From assembly GCF_001039355.2 (NCBI RefSeq), contig NW_019775425.1, positions 938,281-1,002,280 on the forward strand: a stretch of DNA of 64,000 nt. The letters are read 5' to 3'. The notes under the pieces are model-generated. The model searched no databases, had not been told where the DNA came from, and saw nothing but the letters and a program-made list of their open reading frames with translations. Below are positions 50,261 through 61,426 of the stretch, one piece after another. How positions within the stretch are numbered: the stretch's first letter is position 1; each line of letters opens with the position of its first letter. A program made the position numbers and the translations under genes. The stretch is from Lingula anatina. Taxonomy: Eukaryota; Brachiopoda; Lingulata; Lingulida; Lingulidae.

Positions 50261-53200
50261 ATGGATTCTTTGATGGAATCATATGAGCAGCAGTTTGGAA
50301 GTTTAACAGCAGATATAACCTCAAAGATTGGGAAAATCCCAAATGTTTCTGGTAGTAAGTTATCACTTACCAATTTGATTTTTCAGGCGGCTTGAACTTG
50401 CTTTTCAGTGACAATTTACATCTATATGCAGGGGGTATCCACCTCGGACTGTCAAGAAACGCACAAAATGTGTTTTGTCAGTGTCACTAACTTTTTGACA
50501 GAATTGCTAAATGATAGTTAAAAGTGATATAGCACCCAAGTTTAGAAATTCTCTCTCTTTCTCTTTCTCTCTCTCTCAAGATCATTGAAAAGGAGGGGGG
50601 TCATTTCTACTGTAGAACATGCATGTCTTGGATTGTAAAACCACATTAAATAAGTAAATACATGTAGCTTAATAAATAGGCTGAGGTTGAAAATAAGGAA
50701 GCATGTACCTACATGTAGTATGGGCCACAACAGTACACACGAAATTCACAACACAAAATTCACAATACACGCAAAATGTTGTAGGTTTGCGCTTGTGTGT
50801 TTTGGGGTTGTGAAATACAGTATGTTTTGTGAGTTTTGTGTGTTGTTTTGTTGTGACTTTTGCGTTGTTGCCCTTACACTATTTTGTATAAAACAACAAC
50901 ACAACATAACTTCATAATGAATCCATAGTTAGTTTAAGTTATAACATTTTGTATGATAACTTATACTATCTAGGCACTGCAATTATCTGTAGAGTTAATT
51001 TTTTATTGTAGAAGAAAAGGTGACAATTATTGAAAATGTGGAAAAGCTCATGGATGAAACCAGAGAATTGGTAAGTTTTGTAGGTTGCCTACATTGTAGT
51101 TTTGTGCCAGTTAATATAAATACAAATTTTGTGTTTTGATAAAATGAGCCTGCTCAAGTCAAAATTGTAAACACATGGAAGGTAGGTATCATATGCCTGC
51201 CCTCACCTAGTAGTAATAAGTCTACTTATGAGGAATGAATAAGTACATACTACTTGTTTATGATTGTTTTGAGAAATCCTCTCCATGTTTTGTTTTGCTT
51301 CTCACTTGCTAACTTATACCAGATGTGTTTTTTTTTCCTTTCAGCTAGAACAGATGGATTTGGAAGTTCGTAGCTTGCCTGTAACAGAAAGGCAAAAGTA
51401 CCAAATTCGACTGAAGAGCTATAAATCAGAATTAACCCAGCTTGAAAAAAACTTGGTAAATGACATTCAGTAAACATCTTTGGTGCTGAGAATCACTTAC
51501 TTTAGAACAAAATATTAATAATAATAAAAAAAAAAAAAACAGCTATGTGTTTAATACTCGTATCAAAAAGGATCAACATCAGGCTGAATGCCCACAGGGT
51601 ATGAGGTGTAGGTTGGTCCGAGAGTGATTCTGACTAAAGGTAGTATTTGTTGGAATGAGCTGACTATACATATGTAGAAGGGGAACAGCTGGATCAGGAG
51701 AGGTCATTGATATGTTATAGAATAAGTCAGAAAAGTTCTACAAATTTTCACATACATTTATTCACATCTTTATGAGCAAATTCAGAACAGATGATCTGCA
51801 GACTAACTGATCTGCCAACTAAATATGGTCGATCCCACTTAAAAAGTGATGCCGCTATAAAAGGTCTCCCGGCCTCCACATGCGACATCGCTGCAGAGGC
51901 CTAGCAGTTAAACTTGGAGCCAAGATTTTATCTGTTTAATGGCATGTATGGAGGTAAGGAGACCATCAGGGAATTTTTTGCATCGCTTTTTAAGTGGGGT
52001 CAGCCATATTTAGTTGGCAGATCAGTTAGTCTGTGAATCATCTGTTCCAATTACACTCTATGGTGATTAAATGATGTGCAGTTTGTATCCTTTAAAAACA
52101 TTAGGTTGGTTTAAATGTGTTATTGTGTCATTTAGTCACTAACTAGGATTTTCAATCTCTTTTAAGAAAAAATCGAAAATAGCATTTAGTGATCATGTCC
52201 ATGCTAGAGAAGAACTTCTTGGGGATGAAACACAGAATTCAGAAGACCAGGTAATTCTTATTTATCCAGATTAAGTGACAATGTAGTAGTAGGTACTTGT
52301 TTTGAGATATGAATTTAATAAGCTCTTGACATAAACAGTGATTTTGTTCTAACAGTATGAGTTGTAGTACCAAATTGCCTAAGTATACTGCTGAAGTTGA
52401 ATGCTTAACTTGTTCATAATCTTGTCCAAAATTGTTTTTATTGCTCACTGTCTCAAATGATCATTTGTTTTAAGTGGAAAATTTCCTGGCAGTTTTCATT
52501 TTAAATTCATGAAATGCTGTCTTGGTTATTTAGGACCTCTGCAAGATTAATATTACTCTTTCTTATTCCAGAGAACTAGGTTGCTTGATAATACAGAAAG
52601 GTTAGAGAGGTCCAGTAAAAGATTAGAACATGGTTATCAAACAGTTTTAGAGACAGGTAAGTGGATTTCTTTTTTTTAGTTTCAGAAGGTAGAGGTGTAC
52701 TTCATACTGAGAGCCCACCTTCTTTCCTGCTGCAATAAGCAGCTGTTGCTATGGTTTTTGTCATAGATTTGAAAGTAGCACTTAACCAGTAGTATTAAAG
52801 GGATAACAATTGTTTGTATATGATTCGTATTTCACAGTAAAAGCATTGTAAAAAACCCATAGAAATATAAATTCCATTTTACCACCAAAACAACAGTTAT
52901 CGCAATTTTCATGGAACCTGGGCTTGCCATCAGACCACGTGGATCTTTATAGATGGCTAAACCTATTTAATAATGTCGTAAGAGATAATTACAAAAACTT
53001 TTTTTTTTTTTTTGGAAAAAAAAACGTGGACCTAATTTGAATGTTGGAATGGATTCATTAACCATTTGTACCAAAAATATGGGAAAATCATCATTTACCC
53101 CAGGAAAATTGTTTTTTTGGCCAAAACAAATAGTTGTTATCCCTGTAAGTTTTCTGGAGAATATTTAACTAAACTTAGTCCACAGAAGTTTCTTTTTTCC

Positions 53201-54432
53201 TCCTTTATCAAAAACATTGTACCATCCCACACCTAACATTTTGAATATAGAATGAGAAAATTTGAAATCAGTCAAATATGGATTTTAACAAATTAATCAT
53301 ATAAATTCACATTGATTTCAAATAGACATTGAAGACCTTAGTTAATTGATATTTTTTCTTATGATTTTGATTGCATAATCAAATACTTTACATTTGTATT
53401 GTGAATTTGTATTGTAAAGAATTTTCAGTATGCTAATTAACTCATTCCTGCATATACTGGTACCCCTATTTATTTGGTTTATATGATAAACTAGAATGAA
53501 TTTTTATTACAGTTGATAACACATTTACTTATAAATGGTCTATTTTTTAATTAAAATATAAAAGAAGAGAGAGATGGAAAGAAATATTATTACTTTCAAT
53601 TACTTTCCAGAACAGATAGGTGCTGCTGTGTTAGATGATCTTCATTCTCAACGACAAACCATACAAAGATCAAGAGAAAGAGTAAGACTTAAAATCAGTT
53701 GTCAAATGATTATCCAGAATTTTTTAAATTATAAAATCCCATTGTTCTTGTAATTTTGATAACATGATCAGCAATAACTCTACTATTTTTTAGTACTGAC
53801 ACACTAAATATATAATAATTGGTTATCCTGATGATATTGTAATATACATTTCAAAAGAAATAGTATAAGAGTCAAAGGGAAAAAATTGATAAATTTGGTA
53901 AATTTATTTTCAATTACTATTATTTATTTATTTACTTATGTGAAAGTAAAAATTATATTTATTTGCAACCAAAAGTTGGATGGTACATTTATGATACTAA
54001 AAATGGTAATTTTAAGAAATTCCATATTTGATATTAAAATATTTTCTAAAATACATTTTCAAGAACTGCATTAGAATTAATTTTTTTTATCCGTTTGGTA
54101 AAATCATAAAATAACTTAAAAGGTACAATGTCCACTGAATTTAAGTTCTTGAGGTCCTTGCTGTTCTTAGTTTTGGCACTTTAAATATCAGGGCACTTCG
54201 TAGCTTGCATTGCAAATGATCTTCTTCAAAATCTTTTTATTGAATAGAGAATTTGTCTTTTCTCACTATGTTTTCAGTTACGTGAAACTGATGCTGCTCT
54301 AGGAAAAAGCTCAAGGATATTATCAGGGATGATGAGAAGGTGAGACTAACATGTATACCCAAACATGCACACATAGATAAATTATTCAAATAGATATGTC
54401 AAAACTGACTGATTGCCAAAAGCACATAATTA

Positions 54433-54493
<61 letters not shown>

Positions 54494-54837
54494 AAAGAAA
54501 AAGAAGAACAGCAACTTTCTTGCCCCGACCGGTTTCTTTCTTTCTTCAGGGGGTTTTGTTTATTTGTTACCAGGTGATATATATATTAAGCAGAGTTAAC
54601 AACAACTCCATCATACTGTATTTATTTAAAGATTTGAACTGCATTTATAAATGCATATGACTAATAACTTTTAAACAATTCCTTATACTAATTATTTTAA
54701 ATACTCTAATTATATTAATTTAAATATTTCTATTTCTTCTTTGCAGAATTATTCAAAACAGAGCAGTCCTAGTGGTTGTTGGAATTATTATATTGATTGT
54801 TATTATAGTAGGAATATACTTTGCTGCCAAGAAGTGA
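50261..54837 (+). CDS. VTI1A: VTI1A, Qb-SNARE (complete, 8 coding exons)
   Basis: VTI1A is a v-SNARE for TGN and endosomal fusion. Exons 50261-50354, 51012-51070, 51345-51455, 52167-52250, 52572-52656, 53611-53681, 54278-54339 and 54747-54837 sum to 657 nt: 218 residues plus stop (human 217), with every phase consistent. Residues 1-~90 are the three-helix N-terminal domain (ELLEQMDLEVRSLP is nearly invariant). Residues ~118-188 are the SNARE motif (LLDNTERLERSSKRLE ... RLRETDAALGKSSRIL). Residues ~195-215 are the C-terminal membrane anchor, followed by AKK facing the lumen. The residue that appears to lie in the ionic zero layer is Gln158 (HSQRQT), where mammalian Vti1a is reported to have Asp. 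Intron 3 carries a MITE, intron 7 an AT microsatellite. Confidence 0.96.
51785..52047. mobile_element. MITE with 67-bp terminal inverted repeats
   Basis: Arms 51785-51851 and 51981-52047 match as inverted repeats over the whole 67 bp with only about five differences. Both carry GACTAACTGATCTGCCAACT, then AAATATGG and CCCACTTAAAAAG. The interior is about 130 bp and non-coding. Clear signs of a non-autonomous DNA transposon in VTI1A intron 3. I could not settle the target-site duplication. Confidence 0.9.
54436..54491 (+). repeat. (AT)n microsatellite
   Basis: About 28 AT units in VTI1A intron 7, followed by a CCCCGACCGGTTTCTTTC segment that is GC-richer than its surroundings and may be the edge of a repeat. 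Confidence 0.95.
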
Positions 54838-56067
54838 CAGTATTAAATTGACATAAAGAAATGTGCTGTTAATCATATTAGTGTTGCATAGAAAAATGAA
54901 AGGGACCCTTATATGAAACATTGCAGATATCATGATCTATGAAATTCTTCTGAATTCAATTATCTATATAGGACAGTGTGCTTTCACTCATGTTGTTCAT
55001 GACATAAATTGGAAATGAGGGCTGTACATGACATGACATCAATTGGAATAAAGGGGAAATGTGTTAGGGGTTTACAATTTTACTTGAAAACGGTTCAAGA
55101 GATCGTTTGCAATTTATAGGCATATCCAGGTATTTAAATTTATCCATGAATATGTGCAAGGATATACACTAGAAAAGTACAAGCTCATTTCCTAAGATTA
55201 CAAGGCAGTGACAAACGGAGGAAGGCAGATTAATGAGCAGGATATGTTGTATCAAGGATGGTCTGTAGGTCCTATAAACCATCCTACTGTTTCTTCTATT
55301 TCATAAGAAAATTTTCTTGAAAAAAGTGCAAATGTTCCTGCGAATATATTCTTGAAAAAGTGCAAAAAGGTATAGAAGTTATCAAGGATAGAAAATTTAA
55401 AATTTAATTACAAACAAATAAATGCAAAAGCAACTACTTTTAGGGCATTTCAGGTATTGTGAAATTAAATGTTGTGCAATTTTAGTGTTGCAAGTTTAAA
55501 TTATTCTTCAAGTTCCAAGAAGAATCTCACTTTGTGGAGTTAAAATGAAAAAGTTATTATTTGCTAACTAGATCAAGAAATTTATTTCAATAATTTTAAT
55601 GTAAACATTATTATACAAGTACAGTAGAATGTATGAAATGTGATGTTGAAAATATATACTTCTAATATTTGAAAAGTGCAACGAACAAAATGTTTTTTCA
55701 CTTTAAACTTCCTGTTGAAATAGATACAACAAAGAAATGATTTGCAAACAATGAAAAGAAAAATGCTGGTACATGTATATGATTGACTCCAATTTTTACA
55801 TTGTATGATGTTGGTGCCATCAGTGTTCTACCAGTACACACTTTGTTCATTAGCTTAGTTTTTTTTATTTAAATATTTCAACACTATTAAGGGTTAAGTA
55901 TGGTGGCAGGCCCACATACATGTATAAAAGTGCACTGGTGTATATGTATGTCTTCTAACATTATATGGATGTTTTAAACTGATTTATACATCCATTCCCA
56001 TGGTGTTTAGGGTGTCTGTTAAGTTTTTATGGTTATTGTCATAGGATCATAAGAGAAGTGAAATAAA
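54838..56067 (+). other. VTI1A: VTI1A 3' UTR region
   Basis: No coding sequence. Candidate AATAAA signals lie near 55043 and at 56062-56067; the second would give a 1.2-kb 3' UTR. Confidence 0.5.
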
Positions 56068-56101
56068 TGTTTCATTTTTTGTATTTTATGTATTAAAACT
56101 T

Positions 56102-56132
56102 TATATACAGACACCGTAAGTGTCTGTATATA
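56102..56132. repeat. Perfect 13-bp hairpin
   Basis: TATATACAGACAC, a 5-base loop CGTAA, and its exact complement. It lies 35 bases after the distal VTI1A polyadenylation signal and just before the tandem array. It could be the end of a repeat or a structure near the transcript end. Confidence 0.75.
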
Positions 56133-56203
56133 TTCTGATTGGTCTGTCTGTCCCCGCTACTGTCATCACTGTTGCCATTGCTGTCGCTGTATGACACATG
56201 ACG

Positions 56204-56912
56204 TTTGCCCCTTAACTTCCAAACTGTATTACTTTAAATTTACTGAGTGGCTTTGTTTGGCAAAGAAAGAGGTTACTTTTGAAAACCTGCATGATCGGTT
56301 TTCATTTACGGTAATTATTCTGTTTTTTATTTTGCACAATTTTGGTTGGTGACATTAGCCCCATAACAGCCAAACCATATTTTGGTTTTACTCAAAATTT
56401 ACTGAGTTGCTTTGCAGGTTGCTTTCGAAAATTGGCATAATTACTTTTATGGTAATAATTGTTTCTTTTTTCACAATTTTAGTGACATCTCCCCGTAACT
56501 TCAAAACCATATTTTGGTTTTACTCTAAATTTACTGAGTTGCTTTGCTTGGTAAAGAGGTAGGTTGCTTTTGAAAATTGGCTTGATCGGTTTACATTTAT
56601 TTTACGGTATTTTTTTTTTTTTTCACAATTTTGTTGACATTCACCCCATATTTCCCAAATCATATTTTGGTTTTGCTACCGAGTTGCTTTGCTTGGTTAA
56701 GATGCTGACTGCTTTAGAAAATCGGCATGATCTGTTTACATTTATGGTAATTATTCTGTTTTTTGCACACTTTTGGTGATGTTCGCTCCATAACTGAAAA
56801 ACCTTATTTGGGTTTTACTTTAAAATAACTGAGTTGACTTGCTTGGTAAAGAGGCAGTTTGCTTTCGAAAATCAGCATTATCAGTTTACATTTGCTGTAT
56901 TTATTCTGTTGT
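56204..56912 (+). repeat. Tandem repeat, about five diverged ~140-bp copies
   Basis: Copies begin near 56204, 56350, 56482, 56635 and 56768. Each has in order a CCCC(A/G)TAAC-like word, a CCATATTTTGGTTTTACT block, TTTACTGAGTTGCTTTGCTTGG, AGGTTGCTTT(C/T)GAAAAT, GGCATGATC and TTTACATTTATGGTAATTATTC. Copy lengths vary between roughly 130 and 155 bp. The array lies between VTI1A and TCF/LEF and appears non-coding. Confidence 0.85.
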
Positions 56913-59300
56913 TTTATGTGTTAAAAAGCCTTTTCTGGTCTTACATGTGGAATAATTTTGCATGGCAAAATATGAAAAATCCTATATAAGACAATTTGCA
57001 ATATGATCAACATTGAAGAAATGTTAGCTGGGAAATGGTGTTCACTTAAAATGCATGTTGAAGGCGTGTTACACCTATGAACATTTTACAGGTGCACTTG
57101 GTCATACAGGTAAGAAGATTACATACAATCATGACAAAGGCAGACATAGATATGCAATGTTTCAAACAAACCTGCTCATCAATTCACAAGTGCAATCTAA
57201 ACTTGGGCTTTGAAGCGACTATGACCTACAGGCCTGATTACATAAACAAATCGATATTCAATTAAAACTAAAACTGATTTATTCTTTAGTTATTTTTAAT
57301 TATTATCATATAATTTTATTCTCATAAATCCTGTTTGTACAGTGAAAAAAAAATAAGCTGTATACAGTTGATCTTGAATTATAAGCATTTGGAAGGTCGT
57401 CTACAACTTAAGGAAAGCAATCAATAAAGCGCTGTTAGTTTACCGCTAAGTTTTCAAATAGTCATCATCTTGAGAACAAAATGACGCCGAGAAAAATCTG
57501 CATTGCAACTGAAAAATGCATTTTGTTAAAACTTTCAATACAAATAGGATTTTTATGGAAAATACGACCACTGTAACATGACCGTAATAAAGACGCATTG
57601 AATAAATATACTTTTTTAAAGTTGAAAAACGTGATGCTAGCATTACATTAAAAGCCTTGCAGATATCCAATTTTCAGAATATTGTCCAGTCTATAAAAAT
57701 AAACTTTTTTTATTAAAAAGACAACTGAAATAATTACAAAAACCCTGAAACAGTAGATGAAAGCTAGCATATGAAGACAATTGCGTTAGAGAATCCATTT
57801 CTAATCTCAACTGTGCACGAAGACGCTTCATACCAAGTGTTCGTTGGCATCGTATTATTGTACAAAAATACAACACAAATGTTATATCTAAAATGGAACA
57901 ATGGACCCGCATAATTATGGTGAAAAGTGTGGTAAACGTTATTTCTTCACACCCATGAATGCAGGCCTGGGGCAGTCCAAACACAGGTGAAATTTTTCAA
58001 ATCAATTTCCGAGAAGAGCGTACTAAGCGTGCTCATCGGGGGGTTTCCAACACGTATCTACAAGACCAATTATCTCATACGAGAATAAGATGAGATCTTC
58101 AAGATACTAAGGGAGGTGGCAAGTGAAATTATACAACCCGGGGCAGTTTTTTTTTTTTTTTTTGTTTTCATTTTTCACACTTTTGTTTTTTGTTCATAAG
58201 ACATTTTCTTTCCGTTTTATATATATGTACATTAAAACGAAATTACCAAACCTTTCAATAATCTATATATACTGGTATATACAGGGTATACATATATACC
58301 AAGCATTTAAAATAGTTTATTGAACACGATTTCTGTTTATCCCATCTATGGAAAAAGCGTTCCGGAGAATTTGTGTAGTTTTTCATTTTTATCATTCACT
58401 GTAAAGAACGATTTTACAATCTATCATCATTATCAATCTATCATCGACAGTAAAATGGGGACAGACATTTTTTTCGGTAACGAAAGTCATTTCTCTCTTT
58501 CTCTCTCTCTTTCTTAATAAAATTATACATATGCAGAAAAGGACAGTCAATATAGCAGTTTAAATAAAAAGCATTAGATGGTTACAGAAGTAAAAAAAAC
58601 GAATAACAAAAAACGAGTAACATGCCATTTCAAAGGATAATGGTATCTCTGCTGCAAGTTTGAGACTTTTCCACGACGGTGAAAAAGTGTTGCGATGTCA
58701 CGATTAAACGAAACTAGGACATAAAATATATATATAATTTATCTTCCTATAATGAAATAAAAAGATTAATATGAAAATTGGTGAAATAAATGGATTAATT
58801 TGAGTAATTCCAAGAATGCCCGACAAATGTGATATCTTACAGTTCTCACGTTTTGCTTTCTTACTTGAGAGTTTGTTTTTAAACTGGAAATGATTTTAGG
58901 CATATTTTGTGAATTACTCTCCGGGTTGGTTTAAGTCCGTACTTCACAGGTGTTGCTAAGGTCAGCATGTAGTCCTCTTCGTACACAAGGTTGGGTGAAA
59001 GGGTTCGTTGCTGTGAAAGAATGATTTGGTAAACTACTTTCCGGAAGATTTTTAGATAGGACGTTTATCTGGGTTCATCTCAAGCGTGCAATTTAAAGTT
59101 AAACGCTCATTTTCTTCCTACATTTAATTTGTCTATTCATCCAACACGATGTAATTACCACGTGTCGAACATAATTGTTACGATTCTAAAGAGGTACAAA
59201 TTGCAAGGATGCTCCTCGTGAAAAATTCAGGTGTTGTCTCCCTCCAGAGGTCGCTGTTGTTTAATAACCCAGGTCGCGATTAATGATATCCATATATGGT
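56913..59300. other. Intergenic upstream of TCF/LEF
   Basis: No gene seen. Contains T-runs (58148-58163) and a CTCTCT tract near 58492-58513. The short frames at 57446-57984 have no recognisable domain. Confidence 0.5.
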
Positions 59301-59301
59301 A

Positions 59302-59339
59302 CTACAAAGGGAGCCGCCAGAGATCAAAGGGAGCCGCCA
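59302..59339 (+). promoter_or_regulatory. Candidate TCF binding cluster with helper sites
   Basis: Two tandem 20-bp units. The first has CTACAAAGG (59302-59310) then GCCGCCA (59313-59319). The second has AGATCAAAGG (59321-59330), a full match to the reverse of the SCTTTGATS HMG-domain consensus, then GCCGCCA (59333-59339). GCCGCCR is the helper site bound by the C-clamp of invertebrate TCFs. The cluster is about 1.3 kb upstream of the TCF/LEF start codon. Confidence 0.55.
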
Positions 59340-59552
59340 AAATGTGGATTGTCACTATATACGCTCTTCCGCTGTTAGAGCAAGAGCAAAATCATATCCA
59401 TAATTTAAATGCTGCTTCTGCACGTTTGTGATTGGAATTAATCTCCTGGGCTCTCAGGCTCGGATTTTAAGAGAATGAAATGTCTATAGAAAAAAAGCTG
59501 AGCGTGGTAAATAGCTAGCTTTCTGCACGGCAGAAGCCGCGAAGAAACAGGA

Positions 59553-59570
59553 TGGCGGCGAGATCAAAGA
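59553..59570. promoter_or_regulatory. Third TCF site with reversed helper motif
   Basis: TGGCGGC (59553-59559, reverse of GCCGCCA) is followed one base later by AGATCAAAGA (59561-59570). Same pairing as at 59302-59339 but with the helper inverted and on the other side. GGATGGCGGC could instead be a YY1-type site. Confidence 0.45.
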
Positions 59571-59946
59571 CTCGCTTAAATGCCCTCGGAAAACATTCGC
59601 ACTGTGTTTGTTTGCAATGGCCACATTCCTTTTGTATTTTAACATTGAGGTGGAAGAATGAAGTGAATATTGAAGAATAAGTCAGGGGAGCATCCTCTTG
59701 CATCTGGGATGACAATGTGTTAATATATAGTCTGTGTAAATTTACTAAAACATTTATAGCTAATACACAACTTGTGTTTCTTTAAAAAAAAAATTATAAA
59801 CGGTGCTTTTGAAATACTATATTTACCCCTGCCGTTTGGTTGTTTCACGTATGTTCTTTATATAGGAGACATGAATACCTTTTTCTTATTTATTTCTTGG
59901 ATATAAATTTATTCAGGTTCCATTCAAACGCTATGGTTTTCTGTTT

Positions 59947-59977
<31 letters not shown>

Positions 59978-59984
59978 CACACAC
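59947..59984 (+). repeat. (AC)n microsatellite
   Basis: About 19 AC units with one AAAC interruption, 640 bp upstream of the TCF/LEF start codon. Confidence 0.95.
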
Positions 59985-60622
59985 TGATGATTTGTAACCA
60001 CTGCCGTGTGTGTGCTTGTGTGCACTTTTTTTTCAAATACCATGGAACCTGCTAACAATTCTTTTACATAATTGCGGGGACACAAAAACGAATACCGGTT
60101 ATTCTACATTTACTGAAATTTCCTTATTCGTATTAAAAAATAACTGTCAAGTTTGTGTAAATTTCGTTTACAAAATTTTGGTTCACGGAATTAATTTTTG
60201 TTTTAGATAGAAAAAAAAATTCCAAAAACTAATAAATATTTTTTACTAGATGCAATTGTTTAAAAACAGAATGTATGCTTTTGATTTCCGTGAAAGTTAA
60301 TCATTGATTGTCAATATAGAAGTATGATTTAATGCAGGGGTAATTGTAATAAAATGCGCTGAAATAATGAGTGAATGAACAAGACGCTCTCCGTGTGTCA
60401 ACTACTTAAACCGAAGGAATTTATACACCTTTAATGCCTCTGTCTTTCTCGGGCTCTGATTGGCTAGTTTTGAACGACATCAGCGACCCCTTTACGGCCT
60501 TTGTAAGGTGCCCTAGTTAGTGCCATTAATCATTACCGACTTTCATGGCGGACTTCAAAGGAAGTACCGAAAGAAGTGTGAACTGGCTCAAAAATTTAGT
60601 GTTGTAGTAAAAACTCTTGGCC

Positions 60623-61426
60623 ATGCCGCATGTTAGTTCTAGCGGCGGAGATGACTTAGCTTCCTCGGACGAAGTAAAAGTGTACAAAGATGAGGGAGAA
60701 GAGGGCGAACCATCGTCCGAAAACTTGTCCGAAGATAAACTCGGATTAGTCACTGAGACAGAAGAGGTATGGTGGTATTTTCGAAATGATGATAGATATA
60801 TTTCTTGCGTTCGGATGAACTTTGAGGCTGCTATGGTTTAAATTTGACTAGTCAGACAGAAGTAGAGCAGGTATCTTATTATTATACTGTTTTCCAGGGC
60901 AAGAGTTCAACCATTCCATCAGAAAACTATTCAAGAAACGTAAAGGAAGGGCCTCCACCAGAACACAACGGTAAGGTGTTTTAAAATTCTAAAAAGTTAA
61001 TGCAATAAGTTAATTTATGAAATAAATAAAGAACGTATGTAAGTTTTTTATGCATGTAACACTTAATGATTTAGAGCACAAAACACAGAGATTAAATATT
61101 TAGTAAAGTTAAAACTTGACAGTTGCAAAGTTTCATTTGTATTTTGACAGATTATGGCATTGGTATCTAGACACATTGAGTTGTAAGCAGAAATGTTCCC
61201 TGTCAATATTTCTTGAAACATTTAAATGAATAGGTATATGATATATTTTTCATGGCAAAGCAAAACTTAGTTTGTCTTAATTCCCTAATAGAAATTCATT
61301 TGAATTTTTATTTTTTAATTTCAAGGTATAAAACACACAGGAGTGTCACTTATTGATCCCTATCACCCTACACCCATAGGTTATGTGGTTACCCCTTATC
61401 CCTATCCAAATGGTGCTACAAGTTTG
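60623..61426 (+). CDS. TCF/LEF transcription factor, first three coding exons (partial)
   Basis: Nuclear effector of canonical Wnt signalling; binds DNA by an HMG box and beta-catenin by its N-terminus. Exons 60623-60766, 60898-60970 and 61326-61426 join in phase to 106 codons, and exon 3 ends at a GTAAG donor. The start MPHVSSSGGDDLASSDEV followed by VYKDEGEEGE is the beta-catenin-binding domain (family pattern: acidic, DE, FKDEG). Here the usual Phe is Tyr. Exon 3 supplies the proline/tyrosine-rich segment SLIDPYHPTPIGYVV. The Groucho-binding region, HMG box and any C-clamp lie beyond the right edge. The other frame overlapping exon 1 on the minus strand (60526-60753) is a shadow. The gene is probably the single non-vertebrate TCF. 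Confidence 0.9.

Noticed and set aside
59551-59570. Reading this only as a YY1 site
   Set aside because: GGATGGCGGC fits YY1 loosely, but the adjacent AGATCAAAG repeats the pairing seen at 59302-59339, so the TCF reading was kept and YY1 noted as the alternative.
60526-60753. 75-codon minus-strand frame over TCF/LEF exon 1
   Set aside because: Antisense shadow of the beta-catenin-binding exon.
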